Source: Lachnospiraceae bacterium
Lineage (GTDB): Bacteria > Bacillota > Clostridia > Lachnospirales > Lachnospiraceae
DNA: 51,438 nt
NCBI GenBank assembly: GCA_023663945.1
Contig: JAMPGL010000029.1
Span: 1-51,438, forward strand
Direction of reading: 5' to 3'
Position numbers and translations under genes: made by a program. This document shows positions 16,060 through 24,287 of the stretch, in pieces. The notes under the pieces are model-generated. The model worked only from the letters and a program-made list of their open reading frames with translations, searched no databases and was not told the origin of the DNA. The stretch's first letter is position 1. Each line of letters begins with the position of its first letter.

Positions 16060-17394
16060 ATGTCAGGCATCAAAACATGGGATTTTTATGAGGAGTTAAA
16101 TGAATTTGTATATGTGGTGGATATGGACACTCACGAGCTGGTCTTTATGAACCGGAAAGCGCGTGAGATGCGCGGTATCCAGTCATTAGATGAGATAAAG
16201 GGGAAAAAGTGCTACGAAATACTTTCTAACAGCCGTAAGCCTTGTATTCTCTGCAACAATAACCGGTTAAAGCCCGGATATTTTTTGGAGGAGGTGCAGT
16301 ACCATCCGGCGCTTAAGAGGAAGCTTGCGCTGAAACAGACCATGGTGGAGGAGGACGGCTGCAGGTACCGTTTTGAGCTTGCGATTGATTTGAGCGCATG
16401 GGATAATAAGGATAAAGAGTACGAGAATAATGCGGTGATGGTCAACGAAGGACTGAGGATTTCCATGCTGGCGCGGACGCCCGAAGAGTCCGTTGCCGTC
16501 CTGCTTGACTATCTGGGGCAGGCGTTAAAAAGTGAACGGGTTTACATCTTTGAGGAGACCGACAGGGGAACCTTTAATAATACCTACGAGTGGTGTGCGG
16601 AGGGCGTGACCCCGCAAAAGGAAAATCTGCAGGATGTGCCCTTTGAGGTGGTGAGCCTGTGGTATCAGCATTTTCAAAATGGTGAAAATGTGATCATAGA
16701 CGATGTGGAGGACATTCAAGATTCAGCCCCGGCGGTGTATGAATATTTAAAGCCGCAGAATATCCGGTCATTGGTGGTAAGCCCCCTTGTGTGTGAAGAG
16801 CGTATCATTGGCTTTTATGGAGTTGACAATCCGCCGAAACAGTTTCTGATGCATATTACGGCGTTTTTTCAAATTCTGGGACAATTTATGGTATCTCTCT
16901 TTCACCGCAGGGATCATGTCCGCAAGCTGGAGGAGCTCTGCTTTCAGGATCAGTTGACGGGAATCGGGAACAGACACGCCATGAATGAATACATTACAGT
17001 CATGCGTCCGGAACAGAGCGTGGGAGTTCTTTTTGGCGACGTTATGGGATTAAAAAGGGCAAACGACACCAGAGGGCATTTGGAGGGCGACAATCTGCTG
17101 ATGCGTGCCAGTGAGTGCCTGAAAAGCGAATTTAGCGATTACGCTATGTTCCGGGTAGGAGGAGACGAGTTTCTGGCAATCTGCGAAGGGATTACGGAAC
17201 AGGAATTTTTGGAGCGTGCGGAGCGTCTGAGCAAGGAGACCCGGAAGAGAAATGCAAATATGGCATTCGGTTTTGTGTGGCGTCCGGACGGCAGTGAGAA
17301 CATTGACAAGCTTATCACCATAGCGGATGATTTGATGTATGAGGATAAGCGTGCGCAGTATGAACGGATGGAGGGCAAAAAGGAGCTGGTTTAG
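16060..17394 (+). CDS. PAS-GAF-GGDEF diguanylate cyclase
   Basis: The protein makes cyclic di-GMP. Residues 1-120 are a PAS-like domain (FVYVVDMDTHELVFMNRKA) with a Cys pair, CILCNN. Residues about 130-285 are a GAF domain (TPEESVAVLLDYL ... SLVVSPLVCEERIIGFYGVD). Residues 290-444 are the cyclase domain with LTGIGNRHAM, the metal region FGDVMGLKRAND, and an intact active-site signature RVGGDEF. No RxxD inhibitory site is seen five residues before the signature, so product inhibition may be absent. There is no membrane segment. ATG 16060 is chosen from AGGAGAGG (16044-16051). The gene lies 44 bases after the LytTR gene. Confidence 0.92.
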   Translation: MSGIKTWDFYEELNEFVYVVDMDTHELVFMNRKAREMRGIQSLDEIKGKKCYEILSNSRKPCILCNNNRLKPGYFLEEVQYHPALKRKLALKQTMVEEDGCRYRFELAIDLSAWDNKDKEYENNAVMVNEGLRISMLARTPEESVAVLLDYLGQALKSERVYIFEETDRGTFNNTYEWCAEGVTPQKENLQDVPFEVVSLWYQHFQNGENVIIDDVEDIQDSAPAVYEYLKPQNIRSLVVSPLVCEERIIGFYGVDNPPKQFLMHITAFFQILGQFMVSLFHRRDHVRKLEELCFQDQLTGIGNRHAMNEYITVMRPEQSVGVLFGDVMGLKRANDTRGHLEGDNLLMRASECLKSEFSDYAMFRVGGDEFLAICEGITEQEFLERAERLSKETRKRNANMAFGFVWRPDGSENIDKLITIADDLMYEDKRAQYERMEGKKELV

Positions 17395-17452
17395 GACTAT
17401 GTGATGCTTCCAATGCATATATTGGTAAAAACAGAAGAGATGACATGGTCAA

Positions 17453-18133
17453 ATGAGTCTGAAAAGAAGAATTTTATCCTGTTTGATTCTGCTGGCAGGT
17501 CTTGGAGCGGTCTGCCTGATTGGATATTATAATCAAAAAAAGCTGGAAACCATGGGAAGCAGCATTAAAAGCGGAGATAGCAAAAAGATTGCGCTGACCT
17601 TTGACGACGGTCCTCATCCCTATTATACCAGACAGCTTTTAAAGGGATTGAAGGAGCGGGAGGTTAAGGCCACCTTTTTTATCACTGGGAAAAATGTGGA
17701 GACTTATCCCGACATTGTGAAGGAAATTCATGAGGAAGGCCACCTGATCGGCAATCATACCTATAACCATACACAGTTGACAAGCCAAAACGAAGAAAAG
17801 TTCAAAGAGGAGATCATAAAGACAAATGAAGTGATCAAAGAGGTAACGGGGGAGGATACGATTTATATTCGTCCCCCTTATGGCAGTTGGAATAAAGAAT
17901 TTGAAAAGGAGCTGAACATGTTCCCGGTTCTCTGGAATATTGATCCTTTGGACTGGTGCAGCAGCAATGTTTCCTGTATTGTGAAGAATGTCTGTTCCAA
18001 GGTGGACGAAAATGATATAATATTGATGCACGACCAGTACAAAACGACAGTCACGGCGGCGCTGGAAATTGTTGACCGACTGACGGAAGAGGGGTACGAG
18101 TTCGTTACGGTAGACGAGCTTATGTTTGATTAA
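17453..18133 (+). CDS. NodB-type polysaccharide (peptidoglycan) deacetylase
   Basis: A membrane-anchored extracellular enzyme of 226 residues, probably removing acetyl groups from peptidoglycan or another surface glycan. An N-terminal membrane helix (about 7-26) is followed by the NodB domain. It has the catalytic pair TFDDGP (Asp51, Asp52), metal histidines His102 and His106 in GNHTYNH, IRPPYG (Arg140), DPLDW and a late metal/base motif, ILMHD. All canonical residues are present. No strong ribosome site precedes ATG 17453, and the gene lies 58 bases after the cyclase gene. Its stop overlaps the next start (TAATG). It is plausibly the wall-modifying output of the upstream signalling genes. 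Confidence 0.92.
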   Translation: MSLKRRILSCLILLAGLGAVCLIGYYNQKKLETMGSSIKSGDSKKIALTFDDGPHPYYTRQLLKGLKEREVKATFFITGKNVETYPDIVKEIHEEGHLIGNHTYNHTQLTSQNEEKFKEEIIKTNEVIKEVTGEDTIYIRPPYGSWNKEFEKELNMFPVLWNIDPLDWCSSNVSCIVKNVCSKVDENDIILMHDQYKTTVTAALEIVDRLTEEGYEFVTVDELMFD

Positions 18134-18882
18134 TGAAAAATCATGGGAACACAGAGGAGGATAAACTTTATAGTAAAAAGGCAGGGGTTAAAGCGGTCTT
18201 GGGGATTATCTGCGGTGTGGCTGGTTTCGCCTTTTTATTTGCAGGGGCAGTGATGCAGGAGAAAGGCATCTCGGATGCAGTTGCCGTGCCGGTTGCCCTT
18301 GGCGGTTTTCTGGGAGGCGACATCATAGGGCTTGTGCTTCTTTTGAAAGCGGCTCCGGAGCTTATGGCATCGGACATAATGAAAAATCTTGCGGTTCGGT
18401 ACAAGGTTTATGAAGAGAGCCTTTTGACGGAATTAACCCAAATGGGAAGAATGTATGTAAAGCAGAGACTGCTTCAAAATAAATTCCGCAGTATGCAGGA
18501 AGGCTATGACGTTAAAAGGAAATTTTCTTTCTCTAAAGACTGGATTTACTATTATGTCCGTACAGTGGATGACATAGGAATTGAAAATGCAGTCAATAGA
18601 GAGTCTGCACGTTTCAATCAAATAAAGAAAAAGGGCAATGCGTTCTGCCTGATTCTTATAGTCCGGCTGGAAAAAGTAGATGAGCAGGAGAAGAAAGAGC
18701 TGAAAGATGTGTGCAAAAAATATCTCCTTTCCGATTATGTTTTTGGACCCGGTGCGGGAATCATCATAATTGCAGTGGACGGTGTCACCGATACTGGATA
18801 CTATCTGGAAGCACCAAAAAGAACAGTGCCTTATTTATACCGCCGGGGCTATAAAGAAATTGGGAGGATTTTTAAAAAATAG
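18133..18882 (+). CDS. Hypothetical membrane protein, 249 aa
   Basis: ATG overlaps the deacetylase stop, indicating translational coupling. Two membrane segments (about 18-38 and 45-70: VLGIICGVAGFAFLFAGAVM and VAVPVALGGFLGGDIIGLVL) are followed by a soluble part of about 180 residues with alternating charged helices and hydrophobic strands (CLILIVRLEKVDEQEKKE, GAGIIIIAVDG). I do not recognise the family. Coupling suggests it acts with the deacetylase or senses its state. Confidence 0.75.
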   Translation: MKNHGNTEEDKLYSKKAGVKAVLGIICGVAGFAFLFAGAVMQEKGISDAVAVPVALGGFLGGDIIGLVLLLKAAPELMASDIMKNLAVRYKVYEESLLTELTQMGRMYVKQRLLQNKFRSMQEGYDVKRKFSFSKDWIYYYVRTVDDIGIENAVNRESARFNQIKKKGNAFCLILIVRLEKVDEQEKKELKDVCKKYLLSDYVFGPGAGIIIIAVDGVTDTGYYLEAPKRTVPYLYRRGYKEIGRIFKK

Positions 18883-18901
18883 TAAACCTTTGCAGGCGGA
18901 A

Positions 18902-19777
18902 CTAATTTTTGACGCAAAAGGCAAAATAGCCGGTTCCAGTGTTAAAAAGCATACTATACCGCGGATAGGCAACGGAAAATTCCTTGTTTAACTGTTCCTC
19001 GGTTAAAAGGTTGCTTTTGTCAAATTTATAATTGCCGATGGACTGATAGTACATGGCAACCCGTTTCATGAACTGCTGGGCAACCTGCCCCATGGCGTCA
19101 GTCACAACGCTGTCAACCTTAGCAAGCTGTACGCCGATTAACTGTTTCACTATGTAAATGATTAGTTTTTCTTCCATGATAAAAAAGACCTGGAAGGGTT
19201 TGGAATCACCGGAACGATAGGTTAGGCGGTGGCAGATTTTTTTGCCGAAGTCTTCGCCGGCATAATGCTCGCTGACAATCTGCAGTTCCAAGCGGAAAAG
19301 GTCGTTCATAGCATGGATGACTGTCTCTTTCAAAGCAGAAGCGTCCTCTGTCCATTCGTGAATCCATTTTTGGTTGACCTTGCCGGTGATGGCGCAGTCT
19401 TCAAGCATGATATGGCTGGTCAGCCAGCCGATGCAGATTCCTAAGAAATGCTGAACCGATTCCACGGAATAGTTTGAGTCCGCAAGATCCGCTTCCAGTG
19501 CCGGAATGGTATTGTTTTTCATGTTGTCATGAATGCGTTTATGGGTAGCATAACCGCTATAGCCGATAGACAGCATGTAAGCCTCCTCATCGGCAAAGTG
19601 TCTGACTGCATAGCTTTTAAAATATTTGATGCCTTCCTCACCGATGAGCTGGCGGTTCTTCTCGTAATGATTTAGATTGATGATTTTTTGCACAATAGAA
19701 AACAGCTTTTGGTGTTCTTTGTCGATGGATTCCACTCCGATACAAAATCGATTGTTCCATGTGATTGTGTTTGTCAT
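18902..19777 (-). CDS. Bacteriohemerythrin fused to a CheX-like domain
   Basis: Residues 1-140 form a hemerythrin four-helix bundle with a complete di-iron site: His22 (DKEHQKLF), His60-x3-Glu64, His79-x3-His83 and His122-x4-Asp127. It should bind O2 reversibly or sense redox. Residues about 150-291 resemble the CheC/CheX/FliY phosphatase fold: a helix with DAMGQVAQQFMKRVA where CheX has the ExxN catalytic pair. Here the two positions are Gln231 and Gln234, so phosphatase activity is unlikely. GGAG seven bases before ATG 19777 is the ribosome site. It is transcribed toward, and convergent with, the chemoreceptor/cyclase cluster. The CheX assignment is by pattern only. Confidence 0.85.
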   Translation of the reverse strand: MTNTITWNNRFCIGVESIDKEHQKLFSIVQKIINLNHYEKNRQLIGEEGIKYFKSYAVRHFADEEAYMLSIGYSGYATHKRIHDNMKNNTIPALEADLADSNYSVESVQHFLGICIGWLTSHIMLEDCAITGKVNQKWIHEWTEDASALKETVIHAMNDLFRLELQIVSEHYAGEDFGKKICHRLTYRSGDSKPFQVFFIMEEKLIIYIVKQLIGVQLAKVDSVVTDAMGQVAQQFMKRVAMYYQSIGNYKFDKSNLLTEEQLNKEFSVAYPRYSMLFNTGTGYFAFCVKN

Positions 19778-19854
19778 AGGCGTTCTCCGATTTTTTGAAT
19801 TTCTTCCTCAAATTCTTCATCTGTCATATCCAAGCAGGGGATTTCCAGTGCCAT
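19774..19854 (-). CDS. Possible 26-aa upstream peptide overlapping the hemerythrin start
   Basis: On the minus strand an ATG at 19854-19852 opens a frame (MALEIPCLDMTDEEFEEEIQ...) that ends in the ATGA overlapping the hemerythrin start. It is acidic. There is no convincing ribosome site, and the promoter leaves a leader of only about 13 bases, so it may be untranslated. The exact ATGA overlap is the main argument for it. Confidence 0.3.
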   Translation of the reverse strand: MALEIPCLDMTDEEFEEEIQKIGERL

Positions 19855-19874
19855 TATATTTTATCTGCACATTT

Positions 19875-19903
19875 ATTATACACAATTTTGAAACGAAATA
19901 CAA
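19875..19903 (-). promoter_or_regulatory. Promoter of the hemerythrin gene
   Basis: Read on the minus strand: TTGTAT (19903-19898), 17 bases, TATAAT (19880-19875). The -10 is perfect and the -35 weak. Confidence 0.65.
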
Positions 19904-20001
19904 TAAATCCCGCCAGCCATTTTTAATGAACAAACAATTTGGAACCCTGCACAGGAAAGAAAAAAGTAGACAATCCCGCACAATTATAAGAAAATAGAAT
20001 T

Positions 20002-21528
20002 ATGAAAAAATTTATTAAAAGTATACTTTACATCTTAGGAATCTTGTTTGTGCTTTTTGGCGCGCTGGTGATTGTCTGTGCGTTTCGTCCGGATGTCACG
20101 GAGCGGATAGCGGATTTTCTTTATCCGGAAAGAAATAGGATAGAAGCGGAGAATGCCAAGGAGCCGGGCGGTGATAATTTTCCGGAAGCGGTTCAGGCTG
20201 CGGATACGGTGGAAGGGGCTAAGGAGGAAGACGCAGAGACCCCGCCTTTGGGAGCTTGGGAGGAGGCTGAGGATTCCGCGCTGGAAAAAGAGGGAATCGA
20301 TCCGGGAATTATATCGGAATATACTCCGCCGGAGGAGACAGACATTATTGTGCCGGAAAACGTGGCGGGAAAGACCGGATACCAGCAGATTCAGGAGGAT
20401 AACCGGCAGGTTGAAGAGGAGGAAGCCCGGCAGATTCAAGATCAGCTTGGAATTGGTAATGCAGGGGATGGGCTGATTTTTGACAGTCGGTTTTATCCTT
20501 ATTATGCTATGCTTGATGAAAAGGGGCGTCATCTGTATCGCCAGATTTACGCCAATGCGGAGCAGCTTTATCCGGTATTTGCACCCGTGGAGCCAGTGGC
20601 GGCAGGACAATTGAAAAATGTGTTTGCGGCAGTTTACAATGACCATCCGGAGCTGTTCTGGATGGAAACCGCATACGCCTGTAAATGCAGAAGCAACGGA
20701 CAATGCGTGGAGATTGACCTTCGGTTTAACCGAACTGCGCAGGATTTGGATAATGCAAAAGCACTTTTTGCCGATAATGGAAATCAGATTTTGGCTTTGG
20801 CGCAGGGAGCGGTAAGCGGCTATGAGAAGGAAAAGCTGGTTCATGATGCACTGCTGGACAGGGTAAGCTACAATTTGAGGGCAGAGATGAACCAGAGCGC
20901 ATACAGCGCATTGGTAAACGGGCAGACTGTGTGTGCCGGGTATGCCAGGGCGTTTCAGTATTTATTACAGCAGCTGGGGATTCCCTGTTACTATTGCACC
21001 GGATATGCGGGAGAAAATCATGCATGGAACATTGTGGAGCTTTCTGACGGATATTACAATGTGGACGCCACTTGGGATGACACGGGCGAAGGCAGTTATG
21101 ATTATTTCAATAAAACGGATGCGGATTATGCGGATACTCATGTGAGAAAGGAACTTGCGGTATATTTACCTCCCTGCAATGGACAGAGCTTCCGAAATCT
21201 GGAACCGGATGAGGAGAAAGGCAAAAGGAGCCTTGAGGAGGCTGGATTTTCGGAGGAGCAGGTTCTTTACAACCTGCCGGATTATCATGAGGATTGCTAT
21301 AATCAGGTGGTTTCTAAAGGGCTTGGAAGCTATGCGTTTTACAGTGTCATTGAGGGAGAGGAGCTTTTGGAAGCGTGGTATGAGGACTACCGCTTGGAGA
21401 ATTACAGGAAGGAATATATGGAGGAGGCGATGACGCAGATAGGAGCCTCGTCCTGTGAAATAAGACTATCCGTGGAGGAGCTTAAGGGCGGACGGTACCT
21501 AATAACTCATGAGGCTGTGCTGCGGTGA
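20002..21528 (+). CDS. Membrane-anchored transglutaminase-like protein
   Basis: The 508-residue protein has an N-terminal membrane segment (about 7-28), then a long acidic, low-complexity stalk (45-150). The C-terminal half has a transglutaminase/protease core: Cys311 (GQTVCAGYARAFQYLL), His340 (GENHAWNIVEL) and Asp355 (YYNVDATWDD), the full Cys-His-Asp triad. It should act outside the cell on wall or surface proteins, as a protease or cross-linker; the substrate cannot be told. ATG 20002 lacks a clear ribosome site. A hairpin follows the stop at 21571. Confidence 0.87.
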   Translation: MKKFIKSILYILGILFVLFGALVIVCAFRPDVTERIADFLYPERNRIEAENAKEPGGDNFPEAVQAADTVEGAKEEDAETPPLGAWEEAEDSALEKEGIDPGIISEYTPPEETDIIVPENVAGKTGYQQIQEDNRQVEEEEARQIQDQLGIGNAGDGLIFDSRFYPYYAMLDEKGRHLYRQIYANAEQLYPVFAPVEPVAAGQLKNVFAAVYNDHPELFWMETAYACKCRSNGQCVEIDLRFNRTAQDLDNAKALFADNGNQILALAQGAVSGYEKEKLVHDALLDRVSYNLRAEMNQSAYSALVNGQTVCAGYARAFQYLLQQLGIPCYYCTGYAGENHAWNIVELSDGYYNVDATWDDTGEGSYDYFNKTDADYADTHVRKELAVYLPPCNGQSFRNLEPDEEKGKRSLEEAGFSEEQVLYNLPDYHEDCYNQVVSKGLGSYAFYSVIEGEELLEAWYEDYRLENYRKEYMEEAMTQIGASSCEIRLSVEELKGGRYLITHEAVLR

Positions 21529-21570
21529 AAGAAACTGGAAAATAGAAAGTGAAAATGATGAGATTACAAA

Positions 21571-21601
21571 AGGAGCCGCCGCATATTTGCGACAGCTCCT
21601 T
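21571..21601. terminator. Hairpin between convergent genes
   Basis: AGGAGCCGCCGCA (21571-21583) faces TGCGACAGCTCCT (21588-21600) with two mismatches, followed by T/C-rich sequence. It lies between convergent genes and can serve both strands. Its right arm resembles the 10130 and 29007 hairpins. Confidence 0.6.
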
Positions 21602-21632
21602 CTTCGATGCTTCCGTCAATGAAACGGGGATT

Positions 21633-22760
21633 TTACATCTTAATCAACTCATACTCTCTGTTTCCAATTCCAATCTTCGAGGCGTGTTCTAAGCAGCTTT
21701 TCCATTCCGATTCCGGCGTGGAGTTGGTAAAGTGGTCGTGATGATCCACAAAATCAGCCGCCGACATATTATCCGAAAGCTGGCTGTCCGGCAGGGGCGC
21801 AGACTTGATGCAGGCATCCACACACGCCTGATCCAGGGCAAGAGGGTCGAAGGATGCAAACATTCCAATATTGGGCAGAATGGGCGCATCATTTTCGCTG
21901 TGGCAGTCACAGTTAGGGGAAACATCCACCACCAGAGAAATATGGAAGGAGGGCCGTCCGTCAATCACTGCCTTGGCATATTCCGCCATACGGCAGTTTA
22001 AATCCTTGGTAGCCGCCCAATTGGCAAATTCAATGGCGTCGAAGTTGCAGGCGCCGATGCAGCGTCCGCATCCAACGCAGTTATCCGTATTGATGGACAT
22101 TTTATGGGTTTCTTCATTATATACAAGACCGCCGTTGGCGCATTCCCGAAGACACGCTTTACATCCTTTGCAGATATCGGGGTCAATCTGAGGCGTGCCG
22201 TTGTGGTGCTGGTCTTTTTTGCCGGCACGGGAACCGCATCCCATCCCGATGTTTTTGATAGTGCCGCCGAAGCCGGTCATCTCATGTCCCTTAAAGTGTG
22301 TCAGGCTGATAAAAATATCTGCATCCATAATGGCTCTGCCGATCTTGGCTTCCTTTATGTATTCACCGCCGTTCACGGGAACAGCAATGTCGTCTGTGCC
22401 CTTAAGACCATCGGCAATCAGGACGGGACAGCCTACCGTAAGCGGAGTAAAGCCGTTTTCCCAGGCACATTCCAGATGTTCCAGCGCATTTTTGCGGCTT
22501 CCAATATAAAGGGTATTGCAGTCGGTGAGAAAGGGATGACCGCCTAATTCCTTCACCACATCGGCAACTGCCTTTGCATAATTGGGACGAAGATAGCTGA
22601 TGTTTCCCAATTCTCCAAAATGCATTTTGATAGCGACAAACTTTCCGTCCATATCAATCTGATCGATTCCGGCTTTGCGAATCAGCTTTTTGAGCTTGGT
22701 GGGAAGCCCTTCTCCCAGTTTGGCACGAAAATCCGTAAAGTATACTTTTGACTTTTCCAT
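21633..22760 (-). CDS. DUF362 domain protein with two 4Fe-4S clusters
   Basis: The 375-residue protein has a DUF362 domain (KVYFTDFRAKLGEGLPTKLK, VAIKMHFGELGNISYLRPNY) interrupted by a bacterial ferredoxin domain with CKGCKACLREC and CVGCGRCIGAC, typical of two 4Fe-4S clusters. It is probably an electron carrier or a metal-centre assembly protein; the precise reaction is unknown. There is no signal peptide, so it is cytoplasmic. Its promoter reads TTGCAT-N17-TAGAAT on the minus strand, divergent from rarA. AAGGAAGG precedes the ATG. Confidence 0.93.
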   Translation of the reverse strand: MEKSKVYFTDFRAKLGEGLPTKLKKLIRKAGIDQIDMDGKFVAIKMHFGELGNISYLRPNYAKAVADVVKELGGHPFLTDCNTLYIGSRKNALEHLECAWENGFTPLTVGCPVLIADGLKGTDDIAVPVNGGEYIKEAKIGRAIMDADIFISLTHFKGHEMTGFGGTIKNIGMGCGSRAGKKDQHHNGTPQIDPDICKGCKACLRECANGGLVYNEETHKMSINTDNCVGCGRCIGACNFDAIEFANWAATKDLNCRMAEYAKAVIDGRPSFHISLVVDVSPNCDCHSENDAPILPNIGMFASFDPLALDQACVDACIKSAPLPDSQLSDNMSAADFVDHHDHFTNSTPESEWKSCLEHASKIGIGNREYELIKM

Positions 22761-22803
22761 GTGAGCACCTTCCTTATCAGAACGAATTTTGGTTTACTTT
22801 TTT

Positions 22804-22832
22804 ATTCTAACGGATAAAAGCATTTTATGCAA
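22804..22832 (-). promoter_or_regulatory. Promoter of the DUF362 gene
   Basis: Minus strand TTGCAT (22832-22827), 17 bases, TAGAAT (22809-22804). Confidence 0.7.
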
Positions 22833-22846
22833 TGTAAAAATCGCTG

Positions 22847-22875
22847 TTGGCTTAAAGCAATCTTTCATGTATAAT
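22847..22875 (+). promoter_or_regulatory. Promoter of rarA
   Basis: TTGGCT (22847-22852), 17 bases, TATAAT (22870-22875), followed by a leader of about 27 bases to the rarA ATG. Confidence 0.8.
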
Positions 22876-22908
22876 CAAACGTGAAGGTCAAAATACAGGG
22901 GACAAGTT

Positions 22909-24258
22909 ATGGATTTATTTGAATATATGCGGACTGCCAACATGGAAAAGGAGTCGCCGCTTGCCGCAAGGATGCGTCCGGTGACGTTAGACGAGGTGGT
23001 GGGTCAGAGGCATATCATAGGAAAAGACAAATTATTATACCGCGCTATCCTGGCGGACAAATTGAGCTCCATCATCTTTTACGGACCGCCGGGAACCGGA
23101 AAGACCACCTTAGCCAAGGTGATTGCCAATACCACCAAAGGGGAATTTACCCAGATTAACGCCACGGTGGCGGGCAAAAAGGACATGGAAGAGGTTGTCA
23201 AGTCAGCCAAGGATATTCAGGGAATGTATGGAAAGAAGACCATCCTTTTTATAGACGAGATTCATCGGTTTAATAAGGGACAGCAGGATTATCTGCTTCC
23301 TTTTGTGGAGGACGGCACGATTATCCTCATCGGCGCGACCACGGAAAATCCTTATTTTGAAGTGAACGGCGCACTGCTGTCCCGGTCTATCATCTTTGAA
23401 CTGAAACCGCTGGAAAAGGAGGATATTAAACAGCTTCTTAAGCGGGCGGTGTATGATACCGAAAAGGGCATGGGTTCTTACGATGCAGTCCTTCATGAGG
23501 ACGCAATGGAGTTTCTGGCGGACATTTCCGGAGGAGATGCAAGGCATGCGCTTAACGCTGTGGAGCTGGGGATTATGACTACCGGACGGGGAGAGGACGG
23601 AAAGATTCACATTACCTTGGAAGTGGCGCAGGAGTGCATTCAAAAGCGGGTGGTGCGCTATGATAAATCCGGAGATAATCATTATGATACGATTTCCGCC
23701 TTTATCAAGAGTATGCGCGGGTCAGACCCGGATGCGGCGGTGTATTATCTGGCAAGAATGCTGTATGCAGGTGAAAGCGTTACTTTTATTGCCCGCAGAA
23801 TCATGATCTGCGCGGCAGAGGATGTGGGAATTGCGGATCCGCAGGCTTTGCAGGTGGCGGTTAACGCGTCGCTGGCGGTGGAGCGTGTGGGAATGCCGGA
23901 GGCGCAGATTATTTTGTCGGAGGCGGCTGTGTATGTGGCGTGCGCTCCCAAAAGCAACGCCTGTGTGGAAGCGATCGGTGAGGCGATGGCAGTGGTGGAG
24001 CAGACCGGAAATCTCCCAATTCCTGCGCATTTGCAGGATGCCCATTACAAGGGGGCGGCTAAGCTGGGACACGGGACAGGCTATTTATATGCCCACAATT
24101 ACCGCAACAATTATGTGAGACAGCAGTATCTCCCTTACGAATTAGACGGCAGGGAGTTTTATAAGCCCTCGGGAAACGGATATGAGGTCAAGGTAAAAGA
24201 GCATATGAGGCGGATCAAAAAAGAGGCGCTGGAATACGAGCCGGAAGCAGACTCGTGA
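22909..24258 (+). CDS. rarA: Replication-associated recombination protein A (RarA/MgsA) AAA+ ATPase
   Basis: A clamp-loader-like ATPase that acts at stalled replication forks. The 449 residues cover the whole family: N-terminal region with SPLAARMRPVTLDEVVGQRH, Walker A GPPGTGKTT, Walker B ILFIDEIHRF, sensor 1 IGATTENPYF, the SGGDAR sensor 2 region and the C-terminal tetramerisation domain (SAFIKSMRGSDPDAAVYYLA, GTGYLYAHNY). ATG 22909 lies 27 bases downstream of a clear promoter. The next gene starts 29 bases after its stop and is probably co-transcribed. Confidence 0.96.
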   Translation: MDLFEYMRTANMEKESPLAARMRPVTLDEVVGQRHIIGKDKLLYRAILADKLSSIIFYGPPGTGKTTLAKVIANTTKGEFTQINATVAGKKDMEEVVKSAKDIQGMYGKKTILFIDEIHRFNKGQQDYLLPFVEDGTIILIGATTENPYFEVNGALLSRSIIFELKPLEKEDIKQLLKRAVYDTEKGMGSYDAVLHEDAMEFLADISGGDARHALNAVELGIMTTGRGEDGKIHITLEVAQECIQKRVVRYDKSGDNHYDTISAFIKSMRGSDPDAAVYYLARMLYAGESVTFIARRIMICAAEDVGIADPQALQVAVNASLAVERVGMPEAQIILSEAAVYVACAPKSNACVEAIGEAMAVVEQTGNLPIPAHLQDAHYKGAAKLGHGTGYLYAHNYRNNYVRQQYLPYELDGREFYKPSGNGYEVKVKEHMRRIKKEALEYEPEADS

Positions 24259-24287
24259 GAGAAAGAAATCGAAAAGGAAAGAAGAAT

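Noticed and set aside
20035-20844. 269-residue minus-strand frame opposite the transglutaminase gene
   Set aside because: No ribosome site and no recognisable domain; plus strand has an intact Cys-His-Asp triad.
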